DNA of 64,000 nucleotides, from positions 67,916,435 through 67,980,434 of the forward strand of contig CM043950.1 in NCBI GenBank assembly GCA_014529385.2, given 5' to 3'. This document shows, in pieces, positions 1-12,389 of the stretch. How positions within the stretch are numbered: the stretch's first letter is position 1; every line of letters starts with the position of its first letter. The translations under genes were made by a program, and so were the position numbers. The notes beneath the pieces are model-generated. The model had not been told where the DNA came from, ran no database searches, and saw only the letters and a list, made by a program, of their open reading frames with translations. This DNA comes from Adiantum capillus-veneris. Its lineage: Eukaryota > Streptophyta > Polypodiopsida > Polypodiales > Pteridaceae.

Positions 1-622
1 ATGTTTACTATCCCCTATTATCCCCAATGTGATGGTATAAATGAAGTCTTTAATGGAGAGTGCATAACGATTCTTACAAAGATGAAAAAGAATAATGTGA
101 TTACTTGGGACTTAGAGCTACCTTGTAATCTATGGGCTTCTAAGAGTGCCAATCAAGTACTTGTTTCTCTCTCTTCCACCTAGTTTTTTTCAAAGAGGTT
201 TTTCTTTCTATTGAAGTGGAGATACCAGATTTGATTCTGATGTTAAATCTTGAAGATGAGCCTCATGATGCACTCAAAAGAGAGGTTTTCTTATTTTCAA
301 TATTCACAGTTGGATACGTTGCTTGCTTTTGAGCATTATGAACGGGTTCTAAAGAACAATCAAGCAAAGGCAAATGAGAAGGTGAAAGACAACGACATCA
401 AGAAGGGTGGCAGGGCTCTTTGTTACAACAAGAATATTGATAATAAATTTTGAAAGAAATTTCAAATCAAGTGGAAAGGTCCTTTCTTAGTTTTAAACAA
501 GTTTGAAAATGTCACATATTAGGTTGCTGAACTAGATGGTACCTCACATAAAGCACGCATGAATGGCTACAGGTTGAAGAAGTATGTTGCAAGGCTAATG
601 ACTATGGTTGAGGTTGAATCTT
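1..622 (+). pseudogene. Ty3/gypsy integrase C-terminal remnant
   Basis: The first 180 bases encode a stretch matching the gypsy integrase core just before its catalytic Glu region (PYYPQCDGINEVFNGE..., usually PYHPQ..G..E..N). After a break the frame resumes around 250-600 with the integrase C-terminal segment (KGGRALCYNK, then a WKGPF..L block and Y-stop-VAELDG, then GYRLKKYV). In-frame stops at about 451 (TGA) and 520-522 (TAG, at the usual Gln of YQVAEL) and an inframe gap near 183 show it is dead. The upstream RT/RNase H part lies outside the window. The family assignment is firm; the clade is not determined. Confidence 0.85.
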
Positions 623-1043
623 CATTTGAATGATTTAATGGCTAGTTATGAAGATAAATTCAAGGCTCCATCACTTGGTTTACAGTATCTATTAATATTA
701 TTGATCATGAATGATCTAGCAAGCAGCGTGTGGACAACTATGTTGAGTGCATTTTAAACACCCTAGTTTTTGTCTATTTGTACATATGGACATGATTTCC
801 GATGTCAAAAGGGTGTGTGCGATTTCCTTTTGTGCATTTTCTAGGTTGTTGTAGAAATTGCATACACGTGCAGTGCAAGTTGTTAGTTTAGTGCTAGCTA
901 TTGGGTTGCCTTAGGTGCTTCTAAGTGAGTTTTTTGAAGTTTCACTTGTATATTACTAAAACTCATGTACAAACATAAAAACTTTCAGCAAAATATCATA
1001 ATTCTCACGGTTTTTACTCGTTGTGCATTCTTCATGCTCTTTC
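623..1043. other. No gene seen; probable gypsy 3' flank
   Basis: AT-rich sequence following the integrase remnant. It may hold the gypsy polypurine tract and LTR, but no second LTR copy is visible in the window to confirm this. Confidence 0.4.
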
Positions 1044-1249
1044 TGTTGGAGCTATATATGGCACTCTACTCAACTTGGTCTCACCTATATATTTGTATCT
1101 TGTCCTCAATATGAATCAATCTCTGGGAGCGTACATGGTGTGTCTCTTTGGGAGAGTGCATGGTCTCACCTATATATTTGTATCTTGTCCTCAATATGAA
1201 TCAGTCTCTGGGAGCGTATATGGTGTGTCTCTTTGGGAGAGTGCATGGT

Positions 1250-1288
<39 letters not shown>

Positions 1289-1294
1289 TCAACA
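1044..1294 (+). mobile_element. Ty1/copia LTR with internal duplication and (TG)n
   Basis: Starts TGTTGGAGC and ends CTCAACA. It is followed by a primer-binding site, so this is a 5' LTR in plus orientation. It is homologous to the reverse-oriented LTR at 21,071-21,229 and to the fragment near 14,160-14,210. An 85-bp block (1,081-1,165) is repeated directly at 1,166-1,250, and a (TG)n run lies just before the 3' end. No copia gag or pol follows, so the element is truncated. Confidence 0.75.
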
Positions 1295-1295
1295 A

Positions 1296-1307
1296 GGTAT
1301 CAGAGCA
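1296..1307 (+). other. Copia primer-binding site
   Basis: GGTATCAGAGCA directly after the LTR end is the complement of the plant initiator-Met tRNA 3' end, the classic copia PBS. Confidence 0.8.
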
Positions 1308-2560
1308 GTAACAATCACGCGACGATTCAATTCATGGTGACAAAATAAAGTATGTGTATGCGATTCGCATATAAGATTCCTATAATTGTTATTTTTGAGG
1401 ATTGATTCTTGTTAATTGTGGTTGTTTTGTGTTAACAAGAATATGATTAGTGTTTTATGTGGCATTTATTGCTAATCAATATGGTGAATCCTTGATTACG
1501 TTTTCTTGTTGATTTTTCCTTTAACTCTTTCATGTAGTTATTTGCCCTTGACTGGCCTTGCCTTTGTGTAGTCGGGCCATGGCAGCCTGATATTCCCACC
1601 AATTCTGTACATAGGGGCTCATAGATTTGAAACTTAGGGTCTTGAAAACATTTTTTTTTCAAAAAATGAAAAAAAAGAGGCTTGAAAGCATCCCATTTGG
1701 AGTTGTGGTTTAGGAGATACATTCTATTTCCCACAAGGTATAAGATATGGAAATCCTTAGTGTGTGGTGATGACTTGCTCTTGGGACTGAGGCTTCAAAA
1801 GAGGATCCTCAAACGTCACAGGTAACAAAATTTGTAAATAGAAGGAGCTCCTGACAAGAATGAAAATACGACTACAAGTACCTTGGGAGGGATTTCAAAG
1901 GTCTTAGTACTTGGAGGGTGGAAGGACTTGCCTTTGAATGCATGAGGTAGTGGGGCATTCATGGTCACCATCTTGCAACCCTCCACTTTCTACCATCTCT
2001 CATCTAGGAATCCCTTCCACATAATTCCTAGATTCACCATTGTCACAAATCTATTGTCTCTCGCTTTTGAATTTTTGTAGACTCCAAATTTATCGCAATC
2101 CATGTGTATTTCTTGATCATATATAGAAGATTTGGAATGTGTGTGTTGAAAAAGGAAGGGACGGCATCTGCTTTCCTACAAGATGAATATCCAAAACAGG
2201 TTGTAGGAGTTAAGTTTGTCACCTGTAATTAAGTTTGTTTTGGCTACATGCAACTTTTTTCTAGTTGGAAAACCCTAAGTCTCCAAATCCTTGTGGTAAA
2301 GAAAACGATTTTCTAAAGGACGCAACCCTTTACAAAATGCATCCCTTATGAATAAGATGTTAAAGGTAGTAGCCCTAGCACAATTCGAGTGAATTAAGAT
2401 TTAGCTCATATGCTATTTTAGATAGTGAGTGCCAATATTTTCATTTCTTTGCTATGTAAGCATGTCTTTCTTATTGACCATAAATGTGCTTCATGTTGAA
2501 AATATAAGTAGCTCATTCCTTTTCAACAATGTTAAATCTCATAGTAGCAAAGTCTTTCTT
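1308..2560. other. No recognisable gene
   Basis: Mixed AT-rich sequence with only short chance reading frames on either strand. No domain, splice-supported exon or terminal repeat is visible. It may be untranslated leader or LTR debris. Confidence 0.4.
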
Positions 2561-2619
2561 TCCCCTCTCTCTCTTTTCTCTAGCCCTATCCCTTTCTTTA
2601 TCTAGCCACGTTGGAGAGG

Positions 2620-3200
2620 GGGAATGGGAGAACACGCCCAGCACAAACAAAAGGGTCTCTCTATAACTCAGGGTATTCACAGCACCCCTATCCTTTCAAA
2701 AAACACCTTCAAAAAAACACTTAACACTAGCAGACCACCGTCTACTCAATTGTCATTGCTCACACACTCTACAAACCACCACACAAGATACACCTACTAC
2801 CACTTCCTGTCTCCATCCTTACACATGCACACAGACACTCAATCTCACTCTCTCACTCAAAGCACCATCGATCCGGGAGGGCACACACATCCACACAGCC
2901 GCGGCACCAAGGAGAAACATGAAAGCATGAGAAAGAGAAGGGGGGAAGGGGAAACAACGACATGGGAGGTAACTGTGGCTTCATTGCACTTCAAAAAACA
3001 TATACACAGGCTTGCAATGCCATTACTATGGTCATTTTCAAGAAAAAGTTACAAAGGGATTAGCTTGCTTGAGAACTCCACTTTGTAGGCTTCAAACCCC
3101 ACTTCAGAAGGCCAAAAAAAAGCCCTAAGTTTGATCCATTTTTTACTTTTATAGGGGGGGCCTTTAATTTGGGAATTTACAATTTAATTGGTCCACTTAG
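2620..3200 (+). repeat. Dispersed repeat, inverted copy at 25,690-26,190
   Basis: Around 2,660-2,730 (ACTCAGGGTATTCACAGCAC, then CACCTTCAAAAA) the sequence matches the reverse complement of about 26,110-26,190. It is rich in CT/CA, like an LTR R-U5 region. Boundaries are uncertain. Confidence 0.5.
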
Positions 3201-3829
3201 CACCTTGAATTGGTAATTTTTGGGAAGGGGGCACCGCTTTGCTCTATCTCTCTTTTCGACTCTTTGCATTTGGCGGGAGGGCATTAGCGATGTCACTATT
3301 GCCCCTTGGCATTTTTTATTTTTTATTTTTCATCTTTCACTTTTACCCTCTTTAGGCTCACCTTATGGTGCTCAATTTTGACTTTTGACTTTCTACCTCC
3401 TCCTTGGCCCCTTTTGCTCTTTGGCTCACTTGGTCTTGGCTTGGAGTTGTCCCTGTTCCTTTGGTCTTCCCCTTTGTCCGGCCACTTGGCCTTGCTTGGC
3501 TTTTCCCACTTGACTGCCCTCGAACTCTCTTTCTCATTCTCCCTATGATCCTTGCCCGCTACTGTGGGACCTTTCCCTTACACGAGGGGGGGAGACAATA
3601 GCAATGTCGCTATTGCCCCCTCTCTCCTTCTCAAAATTTCGGGCCTTTAAGCGCCGCGGGACCATCCCCCACTGGGGCAGCCACGTCATCATCGGCGCCA
3701 CAAAACTTCCACGCACGGGCGCGCCGCCCCGTCTTGTCTCCAAAACCGCCAAGGGCCGCCACCTGCCGCCTGCGCAGCGCTAGAGGGGCTCGCCACCACA
3801 GCTTAGGAGGTCTCTCTCCCTCTTGCATA

Positions 3830-4850
3830 CCTTCAATAGGGCCACATCCTAGATCATATACCATGGCACCGGGCGCCCTTTACGCGCATGTGGGTTTACT
3901 TCGGTGCCACGTTGCGGACTGTGAAGCGGTAGCCCTTGGGGCTCCTCCAACTCCTTCAAAAACTCCCCACTTTCAATAAATTTTTTATTTTTTATTTGGC
4001 TTTCTTTCCGAGATTCCCTTCCACTGCTCCAATGTCCGATGGCCGAGCCGCAAAACTATACCGGATCTCCACTGAGCTGGCTTTGAGCCATACGAACCTT
4101 GCCGTATTTTGACTTCTCTAAGCTAGCTATATGAGGCCGCCAAAACCCAAGAAAAGTACCTGCATTATCCTCCCTAGCACCTGCTGCCAATTTCAACTTG
4201 CTGACCAAGCATCCGATCGACGTGCAGTCGATTCGTGCTAACTCCACATGGCGCACACTTCCACCGAGAACCTTGGCGAGGCCAAAAAACTACCAGATGG
4301 CGCCTTTCCCAATGCGACCAAATGGGTGCAGACCCGGTCCCTGGAAAATCTTCAACTGACCTTAACTTGCTATCCAAAGCTCCGATTTGTAATCCGAGAA
4401 GACTGGCATGCTCCATAACTCAAGCTCTACACATGTATGCACTGACACTAGCCAAGGCCACCTGTCCCCAGATGCCCTTTCCGTTGGGGATCTGCTACAT
4501 AGTCTTTTTTTAAATTGCAATATCTTGAGCACCGGGGCTCCATTTGACGAGCCGTCTGGACCGGCTTCTAGAGCAGGCTTCTAGAGCACACTGAACACTA
4601 CATTCTAGGCTGCTGACTTGGCATTTTGAACACCTTGACTCGCCATCCCATCTGGACCATTGCATAGCACTTTTGCCCTAAAAAGCCGCTTTAAGCATAC
4701 ATTCTTGCTACCCTTTGGCTACGAAGGGCTTTAGCACCTACCCTAGCCTTCTGCACTGAACTCGACTACACCCTTTGCCCGGCATAGACCACCTGCTAGC
4801 TTCGACCAACTTTGGCTGCACCAACGTCTACATGATCTAGATCTCAATTA
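3830..4850 (+). repeat. Dispersed repeat, second copy at 41,580-42,560
   Basis: Shares scattered blocks in the same order with 41,580-42,560: GCATGTGGGTTT, a block ending AAAAACTCCCC, the CCGAGAAGA.TGGCATGC block (4,395 versus 42,139), and a GGCTCCATTTGA block (4,544 versus 42,281). It is probably an old retroelement LTR. The short open frames here have no recognisable product. Confidence 0.55.
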
Positions 4851-5120
4851 TTCAACAATTCATTGGGGAGACCATTGTAGTGTGCAACATGATGTTCCCT
4901 TTAGTGTCCAAAACAATTACATTTTCACAACATCAATTACATAAAGAATGCAAAAAAATGGCACTTGAGAATTGTGCAGTGCATGATTCTCTTCTTTGGA
5001 GCTTTGCAACTCCTCGGGATGTCTACAAGATATAATCCACATCATGTTTTTTGCATGCTAGGTGGAGGTTCAAATGACCTTTTACGAGAATTCTTTTTAT
5101 GGAAGCATTTAAACCTCCTG

Positions 5121-5284
5121 CCACTACTATACACACTTTTTGGGCTTCTTGCTTATATTGAAGCAGTCACACTACCTTAAGCAAGCTAAAGGCTTACAAA
5201 TTCCACTACTATACACACTTTTTGGGCTTCTTGCTTATATTGAAGCAGTCACACTACCTTAAGCAAGCTAAAGGCTTACAAATT
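5121..5284. repeat. 82-bp tandem duplication
   Basis: A unit beginning CCACTACTATACACAC is repeated in direct tandem at an 82-bp offset (5,121 and 5,203), with the copies almost identical. This looks like a recent slippage or unequal-exchange product. Confidence 0.9.
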
Positions 5285-5515
5285 TCCTTGGCTACATGAG
5301 TTATGTAGTTGCTAATTAAGTGATGGAGATGAGTGCCACTAGGGATTGCAGTTGTAAGTGCCAAGAAGTGTTAATGCCTATTCGCACAATGGTTATTGAT
5401 ATATGTCAACTAAGGTTGTGGTAGTTGATATTAGTAAAGTCTCAACAACCAAGATGTCCTCATAGTTTCTATTATCTACATATAGATTGTGAGTGCTTGC
5501 AATGGAATTTATGAA

Positions 5516-5700
5516 CACTACAACATAACCCAAAGTTATCGACGCTCTATATATCAACGCACGTACTTTTTCACGTCCATATCGATGTTCTTACACTACG
5601 TCGATATGTGTGTCGATAATTTCATTGATATGGACGTGAAAATACGCATTGAAAGGTAACATTTTCCACGCATATATCGACGCTAAAAAATTGGGGGAGA
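5516..5700 (+). repeat. CACTA left terminal and subterminal repeat
   Basis: The terminal CACTACAACA is followed by TATCGACGC and TATATATCAACGC motifs in the same order as the reverse complement of the right end. Additional ATATCGA units and a local inverted pair (CGTCCATATCGATG against TGATATGGACG) are probably transposase binding sites. Confidence 0.85.
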
Positions 5701-5809
5701 AAAAGGTGAACCCGCACACAGGGATCATTTTCTCCCTCAACGCGTGCGTTCTCAGATCTTGGCCGAAACCTGCGCAACAAGTATTATGGAACTCTTCCCC
5801 CCCCCCCCA

Positions 5810-5856
<47 letters not shown>

Positions 5857-5881
5857 CATCGTGTGTGTGTGTGTGTGTGTA

Positions 5882-5925
<44 letters not shown>

Positions 5926-5952
5926 GTGTGTGTGTGTGTGTGTGTTTGTGTA

Positions 5953-5996
<44 letters not shown>

Positions 5997-6011
5997 GTGT
6001 GTGTGTGTGTA

Positions 6012-6049
<38 letters not shown>

Positions 6050-6068
6050 GTGTGTGTGTGTGTGTGTA

Positions 6069-6112
<44 letters not shown>

Positions 6113-6200
6113 GTGTGTGCGTGTAGGAAATTAAAGAGATAAAAGTGTGCGTAGGAAATTAAAACTAGAGAGAGAGAGAGAGAGAGAGAGAGAATTATGG
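5810..6200. repeat. Compound (CT)n/(GT)n/(GA)n microsatellites
   Basis: A (CT)n and (GT)n pair is followed by four tandem blocks of GTAGGAAA plus (GA)n plus (GT)n. The long open frames over it are only repeat translation. Confidence 0.95.
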
Positions 6201-6619
6201 TTTGCGTAAAAAATTAAAATTAAAGAAAGAAATGAAATGTTATATTAACTCTTCAAAAGGCCAAAGTGACCAATGAGACCAGAAAGTTACAATGTGGTAG
6301 ATCTTATACAAAGTCAGAATAACAAGATGACAAAATGACAAAATAAAATATTATGGAATCCTAAACTGTTGGGTGTGGACTAAGCAGCTAAAACAGCTAG
6401 CTGGGATAGGTAGATCATAGGAGATCCAGCATCTGTCACGCTGGCGGAACCTCATCAATCTTCTCCATGGTCAGTAGTCTGATCGAGCGTTGTGCATGTC
6501 GAGCCAAAGTGACCTGGATCGTCTGATGCAGCCTCTGTCGATGTTGTGTAGTCTGGCCTCCGCAGTCGTGGGCGTATGGATCTCCCTAGCTCAGTCGCTC
6601 GTTAGATCAGTACATAGAG

Positions 6620-7200
<581 letters not shown>

Positions 7201-7526
7201 TTAGGTTGGTTGACCAATTGCATGTGTGAAAAGGACAGAAACTCTCTCTATCTCTCTCTCTCTCCCTCTAGAAGAAACTATGGAACTAAAAGAGGCAAAG
7301 GGGTTTTGCCCGCTACATGCATTGCCATGTACACCTGGGAGTGCACGTATGTGTCTACCCCTATAAGAGAGCATTTGACCAATAAAGACGAGATTTTGAC
7401 CCGGTGGTCGTGATCCCCGTACACCTCTGGACCAAGGTGTACGGAGATTGGGCAAGACTAGAGAATGCGAGGTAGTTTACATTGTGAGGAGTATATATAT
7501 TAAAACAACATTCATAATCATTGTAG

Positions 7527-9609
7527 ATGGCAACGTCATCAACTAACATGGAGGAAAAGATTGCGTGCTTGTGCACGCTCTGGAAGTATCAAATCCTGCG
7601 CAAGCGTAGGATATGTAATGAGTATGTGCACAAGTACGAAGAGTTTGCTAAAGAAACCGTACAGAATCTACGATACGACTCCTACGGAACGGGCATTGAT
7701 TTTCGCGACATAGCACCTAAATCTGAGACAGAGAGAGAAAAAGGATTATGCGTGAAGGTCCGACCAATATAGAGCCAAGGATGGAAGCAGAAAAGGACTT
7801 ACAGATACAAGACGACAACATTGAGGAGACGCTGGATGCCTTCTTCCAGACAAGCGAGGAGAACGCTAACGAAGCAGCACCAGAAGCCGTGCGCCTATTT
7901 CCTGAAGACATGTTGAGGAATTTGGCACGTCAACCAATTTATGAAGGCGCCAAAATATCAACGCTTCGTACTTGTTTGGCATTTTTGAATCTTCAGTCAG
8001 TGTACGGGTGGTCAGATGCAAGCGTCACTGCTTTGTTTAGGTACGTAATTTACAAAAGAGATTTTCCGATTGCAACGGGGACGTGCTTGGAGAGATTTTT
8101 AATTTAATGTGGCTTAAACAGGTTGTTGCGGGAGCAACTTCTCCCGGTTGGCAATGAAATGCCCCCCTCCAGGCCAGATGCAAAGCAACTATTGACCTCA
8201 GTTGGCTTGGACTTCAACAAGATTCATGCATGTCCAAATGATTGCATTCTTTTTCGCAATGAATTCGCAGATTGTCTGTCGTGTCCTAAGTGCGGAGCAA
8301 TGTGCTACAAACAAGATGCAATTGGGAGACAGTGCCAGCTAAAGTGTTGCGGCATTTCCCTATTATTCCTAGGATAAAAAGCATGTTTCATTGTGGTTCC
8401 ATTGCAAAGTTGATGCAGTGGCATTGTACGAATAGATCCACTGACGCAACATTTAGGGTGCCCGCTGATTCAAAGGCCTGGAGACACATTGAAGATACCT
8501 GGCCACATTTTAAGAGTGAACCACGCAATTTGCGTTTGGGCATGGAAATGGATGGAGTCAGTCCATTTGGCTTGAGAAGCTCGTCATGGAGCACTTGGCC
8601 TGTGTGACTTATCAATTACAACCTCCCGCTGTGGCTTGCCATCAAGAAGGGTCATTTGATATTAAGCTTGATTGTACCTGGTAAGTTCAAGGCAAAAAAC
8701 ATGGATGTTTATCTAGCTCCACTAGTTGACGAGCTCCAGGATTATGGCATGGGATCGACATAGCAAATGTGGTTGAACCAGTAGGAGAACATCATGCAAG
8801 GATCCATGGACTTCTTATGTGGACTATACATGATTGGCCAGGATATGGAGAAGCTTCTGGTAATGGTTCTTGATTTAGAAAATTCTCGCTATTCGCAAGC
8901 ACTTTGCCTTGGCCTAATTCATGCTTTAATATATGCAGGGCTAACAACTTCGGGATACAATGCATGTCCAATTTGCGGGTAGTCTTTGGATGTGAATTAT
9001 TCTGCCTCTCTTCGAAAGACAATTTATCAAGGCCACCACCGTTATCTTCCAGATGGCCATCACTTGCGTGAAGGTCAGCTTGGTCGTGTCGAATGTCGTC
9101 CTATGCATGTACAAGAGTGGCGTCGCCGATGGGAGCAACATGAGGGGCAACCTGTTCCACGAATGAAACGTTTGTCCATTCTCCATACGTTGCCATACTG
9201 GGGTGATCTACTAATTAACCATTTGCTTGAAAGGTAGAAAGAAGAGAAAGAGAGACGCAATAGGGAGCGACAGGATTTCAGGCGAAGCCGAACGACTAGA
9301 GGCTTACCCTTGCCAGACTATCTCGCTCCTCTACCTGAATTCCCTACAATGGCATGGTTGGACAAGACAGTGAGAGCAGCTCGACAGATCGGAGAACCCA
9401 TATCTCTAGAAGAGGAAGAGCTGGCTATTGGATGTGACTGGAAGTATCATACATACATGGCACTGTGGTCGCATGGAAAGAATTTCAGAACACAACAAAT
9501 TGATAGCAGAAGAAACACGTTTGACAGTGGGGTAATGGTTAGTTTCATGCAAAAGAGCAGGGCCAGTGCTAGAGACACGAATGAGAGCACTAGCAACCTG
9601 GATTACTGA
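7527..9609 (+). pseudogene. CACTA transposase (tnp2-type), broken
   Basis: The DDE-type transposase that would cut and paste the surrounding element. An N-terminal open stretch (7,527-7,770) shifts frame within a GA-rich tract into 7,748-8,107. The En/Spm signature follows: KIHACPNDCILF and CPKCG (8,219-8,300), then after another shift AKVLRHFPIIPR, the SSSWSTWPV block, YNLPLW and GKFKAKNMDVYLAPLVDEL. Next come WTIHDWPGYGEASG, a 79-bp intron, and LTTSGYNACPICG. A further block has LHTLPYWGDLL, then CDWKYHTYMALWSHGKNFR near 9,440-9,490. Stops interrupt it after STWPV (TGA at 8,606), near 8,763 and 8,783, after ICG (TAG at 8,981) and after LLER (TAG at about 9,236). It lies inside intact CACTA ends. 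Family certain, function lost. Confidence 0.9.
8860..8938 (+). other. Intron in CACTA transposase
   Basis: A GT at 8,860 and an AG at 8,937-8,938 (TATATGCAG) join WPGYGEASG to LTTSGYNACPIC in frame, reproducing the conserved transposase block. The intron is 79 bp. Confidence 0.85.
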
Positions 9610-10150
9610 TCTGGTGTCCGATATCCTGAAAGTAAGCTTCAGGAGGTTTGAGAAATTTTTGTTGGATGTGAAGTGTTTCAAGGTGATTACTTTTGTTCGC
9701 AATGCAACGGTACGCAGAGATGGAAACAAACTTGTGCAAATAGATTCTACAAAGGTTTGGACAGATGCGAGCGACACATTTGCTCTACTCGAACATTGTG
9801 AGCAAGTGGTCTTTGTACCGGACCCGCGAGAGCGATAATGGTGGTTTGTGGTTCAGGTTGCTCCAAGAAATAAACAAGTATTTGAAGGGCAAGAGCTCTT
9901 GGAGGAAAGTCAGTCAGACGACGTCCATACTATTGTGGCATTAGATGAGATGGACGAAAGTATGGCAGAGGAAGCTGGCAGATATACGAGGGATGACGCA
10001 GACGAGGCATAATTGACACTTGTAGATAAAGATGCAATGGATGAAGACAATCTGCCAGAACGAGTTGGGACAGAGTTATGTTTACAATTAGAGATAGACG
10101 ATGATACGGTGCAAGATCTTATCAATGATGCCTCACTTGTCGAGGCCTAG
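9566..10150 (+). pseudogene. CACTA transposase C-terminal part, DUF4216-like
   Basis: An open frame from 9,566 contains the pattern usual for the DUF4216 domain at the end of CACTA transposases: DVKCFKV, then KVWTDASDTFALLEHCEQVV with FVPDP, and (after a TAA at 9,836) WWFVVQVAPRNK. An acidic tail runs on to about 10,149 with one more stop (TAA at 10,009). It is probably the continuation of the transposase gene above, out of frame because of an indel near 9,560-9,610. The domain call rests on pattern resemblance only. Confidence 0.65.
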
Positions 10151-10257
10151 GCCTGTAAGTGTTTGTGCGAAGATATTGATTTAAAATTAAGCTTAAAGTT
10201 AATTTAAACAACTGTGTTCTGACGTTTTATTTTACTTTCTTTGTGCAGGACTTTAGT

Positions 10258-11390
10258 ATGGCAGACTAGTTTCTAGATCCCGCTTCTATGAGTGCAGATG
10301 CATTCATGGGCTTCGTCACACGGATGACGCCTGCTCAGATGGCAGAGGCTTCTCAATACTGGGTAGCCAGAGGCACGGGTACTATGCCTCCGGGCTTCAC
10401 ACCAGAGGGTTCGACGCCTATGGGGGGGGAGGGGACGCCTACGGGTACGACGCCTGCTTCTCCCATCACGGCCACTTCAACACCTAGAGGTGGGACAGAA
10501 GCGGGTACATCCTCATCTCTGCAGCAGAGGCGCACTCGTCGATCTCGGCGATCGTCAGGTGGAGGTGGTGGTTGTTGTGGAGGAGGGTCCGCAGATGCTT
10601 CGACCCCTCCTCGCTCACGACCCCGTCCTACCTAGGCACACCTCTCGACACACCTCTTGGCACAGCTCGGACACCTTGGGGGGCACACGATCCTAGTGCC
10701 TCCAAGCTCTATACTATACGGGCAAATGGTTCTGTTGACATGGATAGAGCCGGGACTGAGATGAGACAGCGGATTCGTTAGCTCGCGGAGCTGCAGTTTT
10801 CAACCAACATTCTTAGATCTTGGGGTGAGCAGGATGAGGACAAAGTCAGTTACATAGTGGAAACCATCCTTAGAGAGTACCAGTCTGCTCTGGGTTCAAA
10901 TGTTGTTTCGAGGAGGTGGATCAAAGGTGTTGCACGGAACACCGTGAAACATCGACGAGATGTAGCTTGAAAGGCTTTTAGGACCGGCTCGCCAAAGCCT
11001 TCGGGTATCCCACACGAGACGTGACTGTAGATCAGGGAGGATGAGCGGATAGCGGACACGCGGTTCACACAGCAGCGTGAGGCCGCACAGATACGACAGA
11101 TGACCAGATCCGCACATATCTCATCTTGGAAGTGGAGGCTTCAACACCTTTCGCTATGAGTTTGTGAGTTTCTAATCCAATCTTAACTATGGCGTTTTTT
11201 AAAACGAGATGAATCATGTATTTTTATTACTTTGATTTTTGTATAAACGCAGAATCTTGCGATGCATTGAGCCACGACACGCCAAGAGGAGTCAGATGGA
11301 TATCGAAGAGGTATCTATGAAGTATTGAATGATCTTGATGCTTTAGGAGAGCCTATAGATTGGGAGGCCTTACAGTCTCGCTGATCGCTT
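10258..11390 (+). pseudogene. Second CACTA gene (TnpA-like), broken
   Basis: Begins near 10,258 (MAD-stop-FLDP) with a TFTPEG/Ser-Thr-Pro-Gly rich segment, a basic RRTRRSRR stretch (about 10,526-10,556) and a Gly/Cys-rich run. After a frameshift comes TPLDTPLGTARTPWGAHDPSASKLY (two short blocks at about 10,645-10,712) and a helical segment with WGEQDEDKVSYIVETILREY and RRWIKGVARNTVKHRRDVA. CACTA elements typically carry a second, DNA-binding gene in this position. Stops include a TAG at 10,779-10,781 and a TGA near 10,968. No zinc finger is visible, so DNA binding is inferred only from position and charge. Confidence 0.55.
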
Positions 11391-11572
11391 GAGGTGAGAC
11401 GTTAATATATGTGAGTTTATTTAATTAAGTAAGTATATGTGAAGTAATATCAATACTAATTTTGTGAATTTTCCTATGTGCAGGTTGTGACGCCTAGTCA
11501 TCAGTGGACCGGATTTCATATATATGCTTTGTGAGACACAGACACGCTTCTGTGTCTCTTTTTTGTATAGAC

Positions 11573-11893
11573 ATATATGGTTATGGTTATTGTTCAGACA
11601 GTTATTGTTTTCCTTATGGTTATGGTTATGTCATTGTCATTGTATAAACATGGTTATTTCTCCTATTCTTGTATATACATAGTTATGGTTCAGGTTTTGT
11701 TTATGGTTATGTTTAACTTTCTGGTTATGCTTATGGTTATTGTTAATTTTGTTTATGGTTATGGTTATCTGCATTATGGTTTTGATCAAAGTGGTTATGG
11801 CCGGTTATGGTTTTAAGTTATGGTTATGCTTTTAAGTTATGGTTATGGTTCGTTATGGTTATGCTTTTAAGTTGGTACGGTTATGGTTTGGAC
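11573..11893 (+). repeat. Degenerate TTATGG hexamer minisatellite
   Basis: About 320 bp of imperfect GGTTAT/TTATGG repeats near the CACTA right end, unlike the plant telomere repeat TTTAGGG. The apparent frame at 11,577-11,816 is repeat translation. Confidence 0.85.
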
Positions 11894-12169
11894 AAAGTTC
11901 ATTTCATTTCTTTCATTGGCCTTAAATCTCATGTGAGATCCTACATGGATAGCATGTAGGAGGCGTATACATGATATGGTTTTTTTTTGAAAAGTTTATG
12001 TAAAAACGAAGGGAACTCTGCCAAAATTTCTGCGGGAGCACAGTTGATTTTGGTGCTGCTCGCTTTCTTGGACAGAGGGCAGGAAGTCTGGCTGTGGTGG
12101 CTGTGTCCATCTTTTCACTGGGCACAGACCAAGCTACCTGTCCTCTGCCCAAGAAATTTTTTTCTGTTA

Positions 12170-12386
12170 TGGTCGTCGATATACGCGTCTATATCTACGT
12201 CTATACTTCCGTCGGAATATGCGTCGCTATAAGTGTATAACTGCGTCTATATCAGCGTCGCTATCTGCTTCGCAAATAAAGCCTTTCCACGCCTATATCA
12301 ACGCAGATTTCGACAGTTTTACAGGGACGCAGATAGCGACCTTAAGCGTTGATATATACGTCGATGACACCTTTTTTGTTGTAGTG
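12170..12386 (+). repeat. CACTA right terminal and subterminal repeat
   Basis: Many GTCGATAT, GCGTCTATAT and CGTCGCTAT units precede the end TTGTTGTAGTG, mirroring the left end. Confidence 0.85.
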
Positions 12387-12389
12387 GAA

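Noticed and set aside
3306-4513. Several 65-90 codon frames on both strands
   Set aside because: They lie in a dispersed repeat also present at 41.6-42.6 kb without matching frames there.
9910-10125. 71-codon Ser-rich minus-strand frame
   Set aside because: It is the shadow of the acidic plus-strand tail of the CACTA transposase.
11573-11893. Telomere-like array
   Set aside because: The unit is TTATGG, not TTTAGGG, and it lies inside a transposon.
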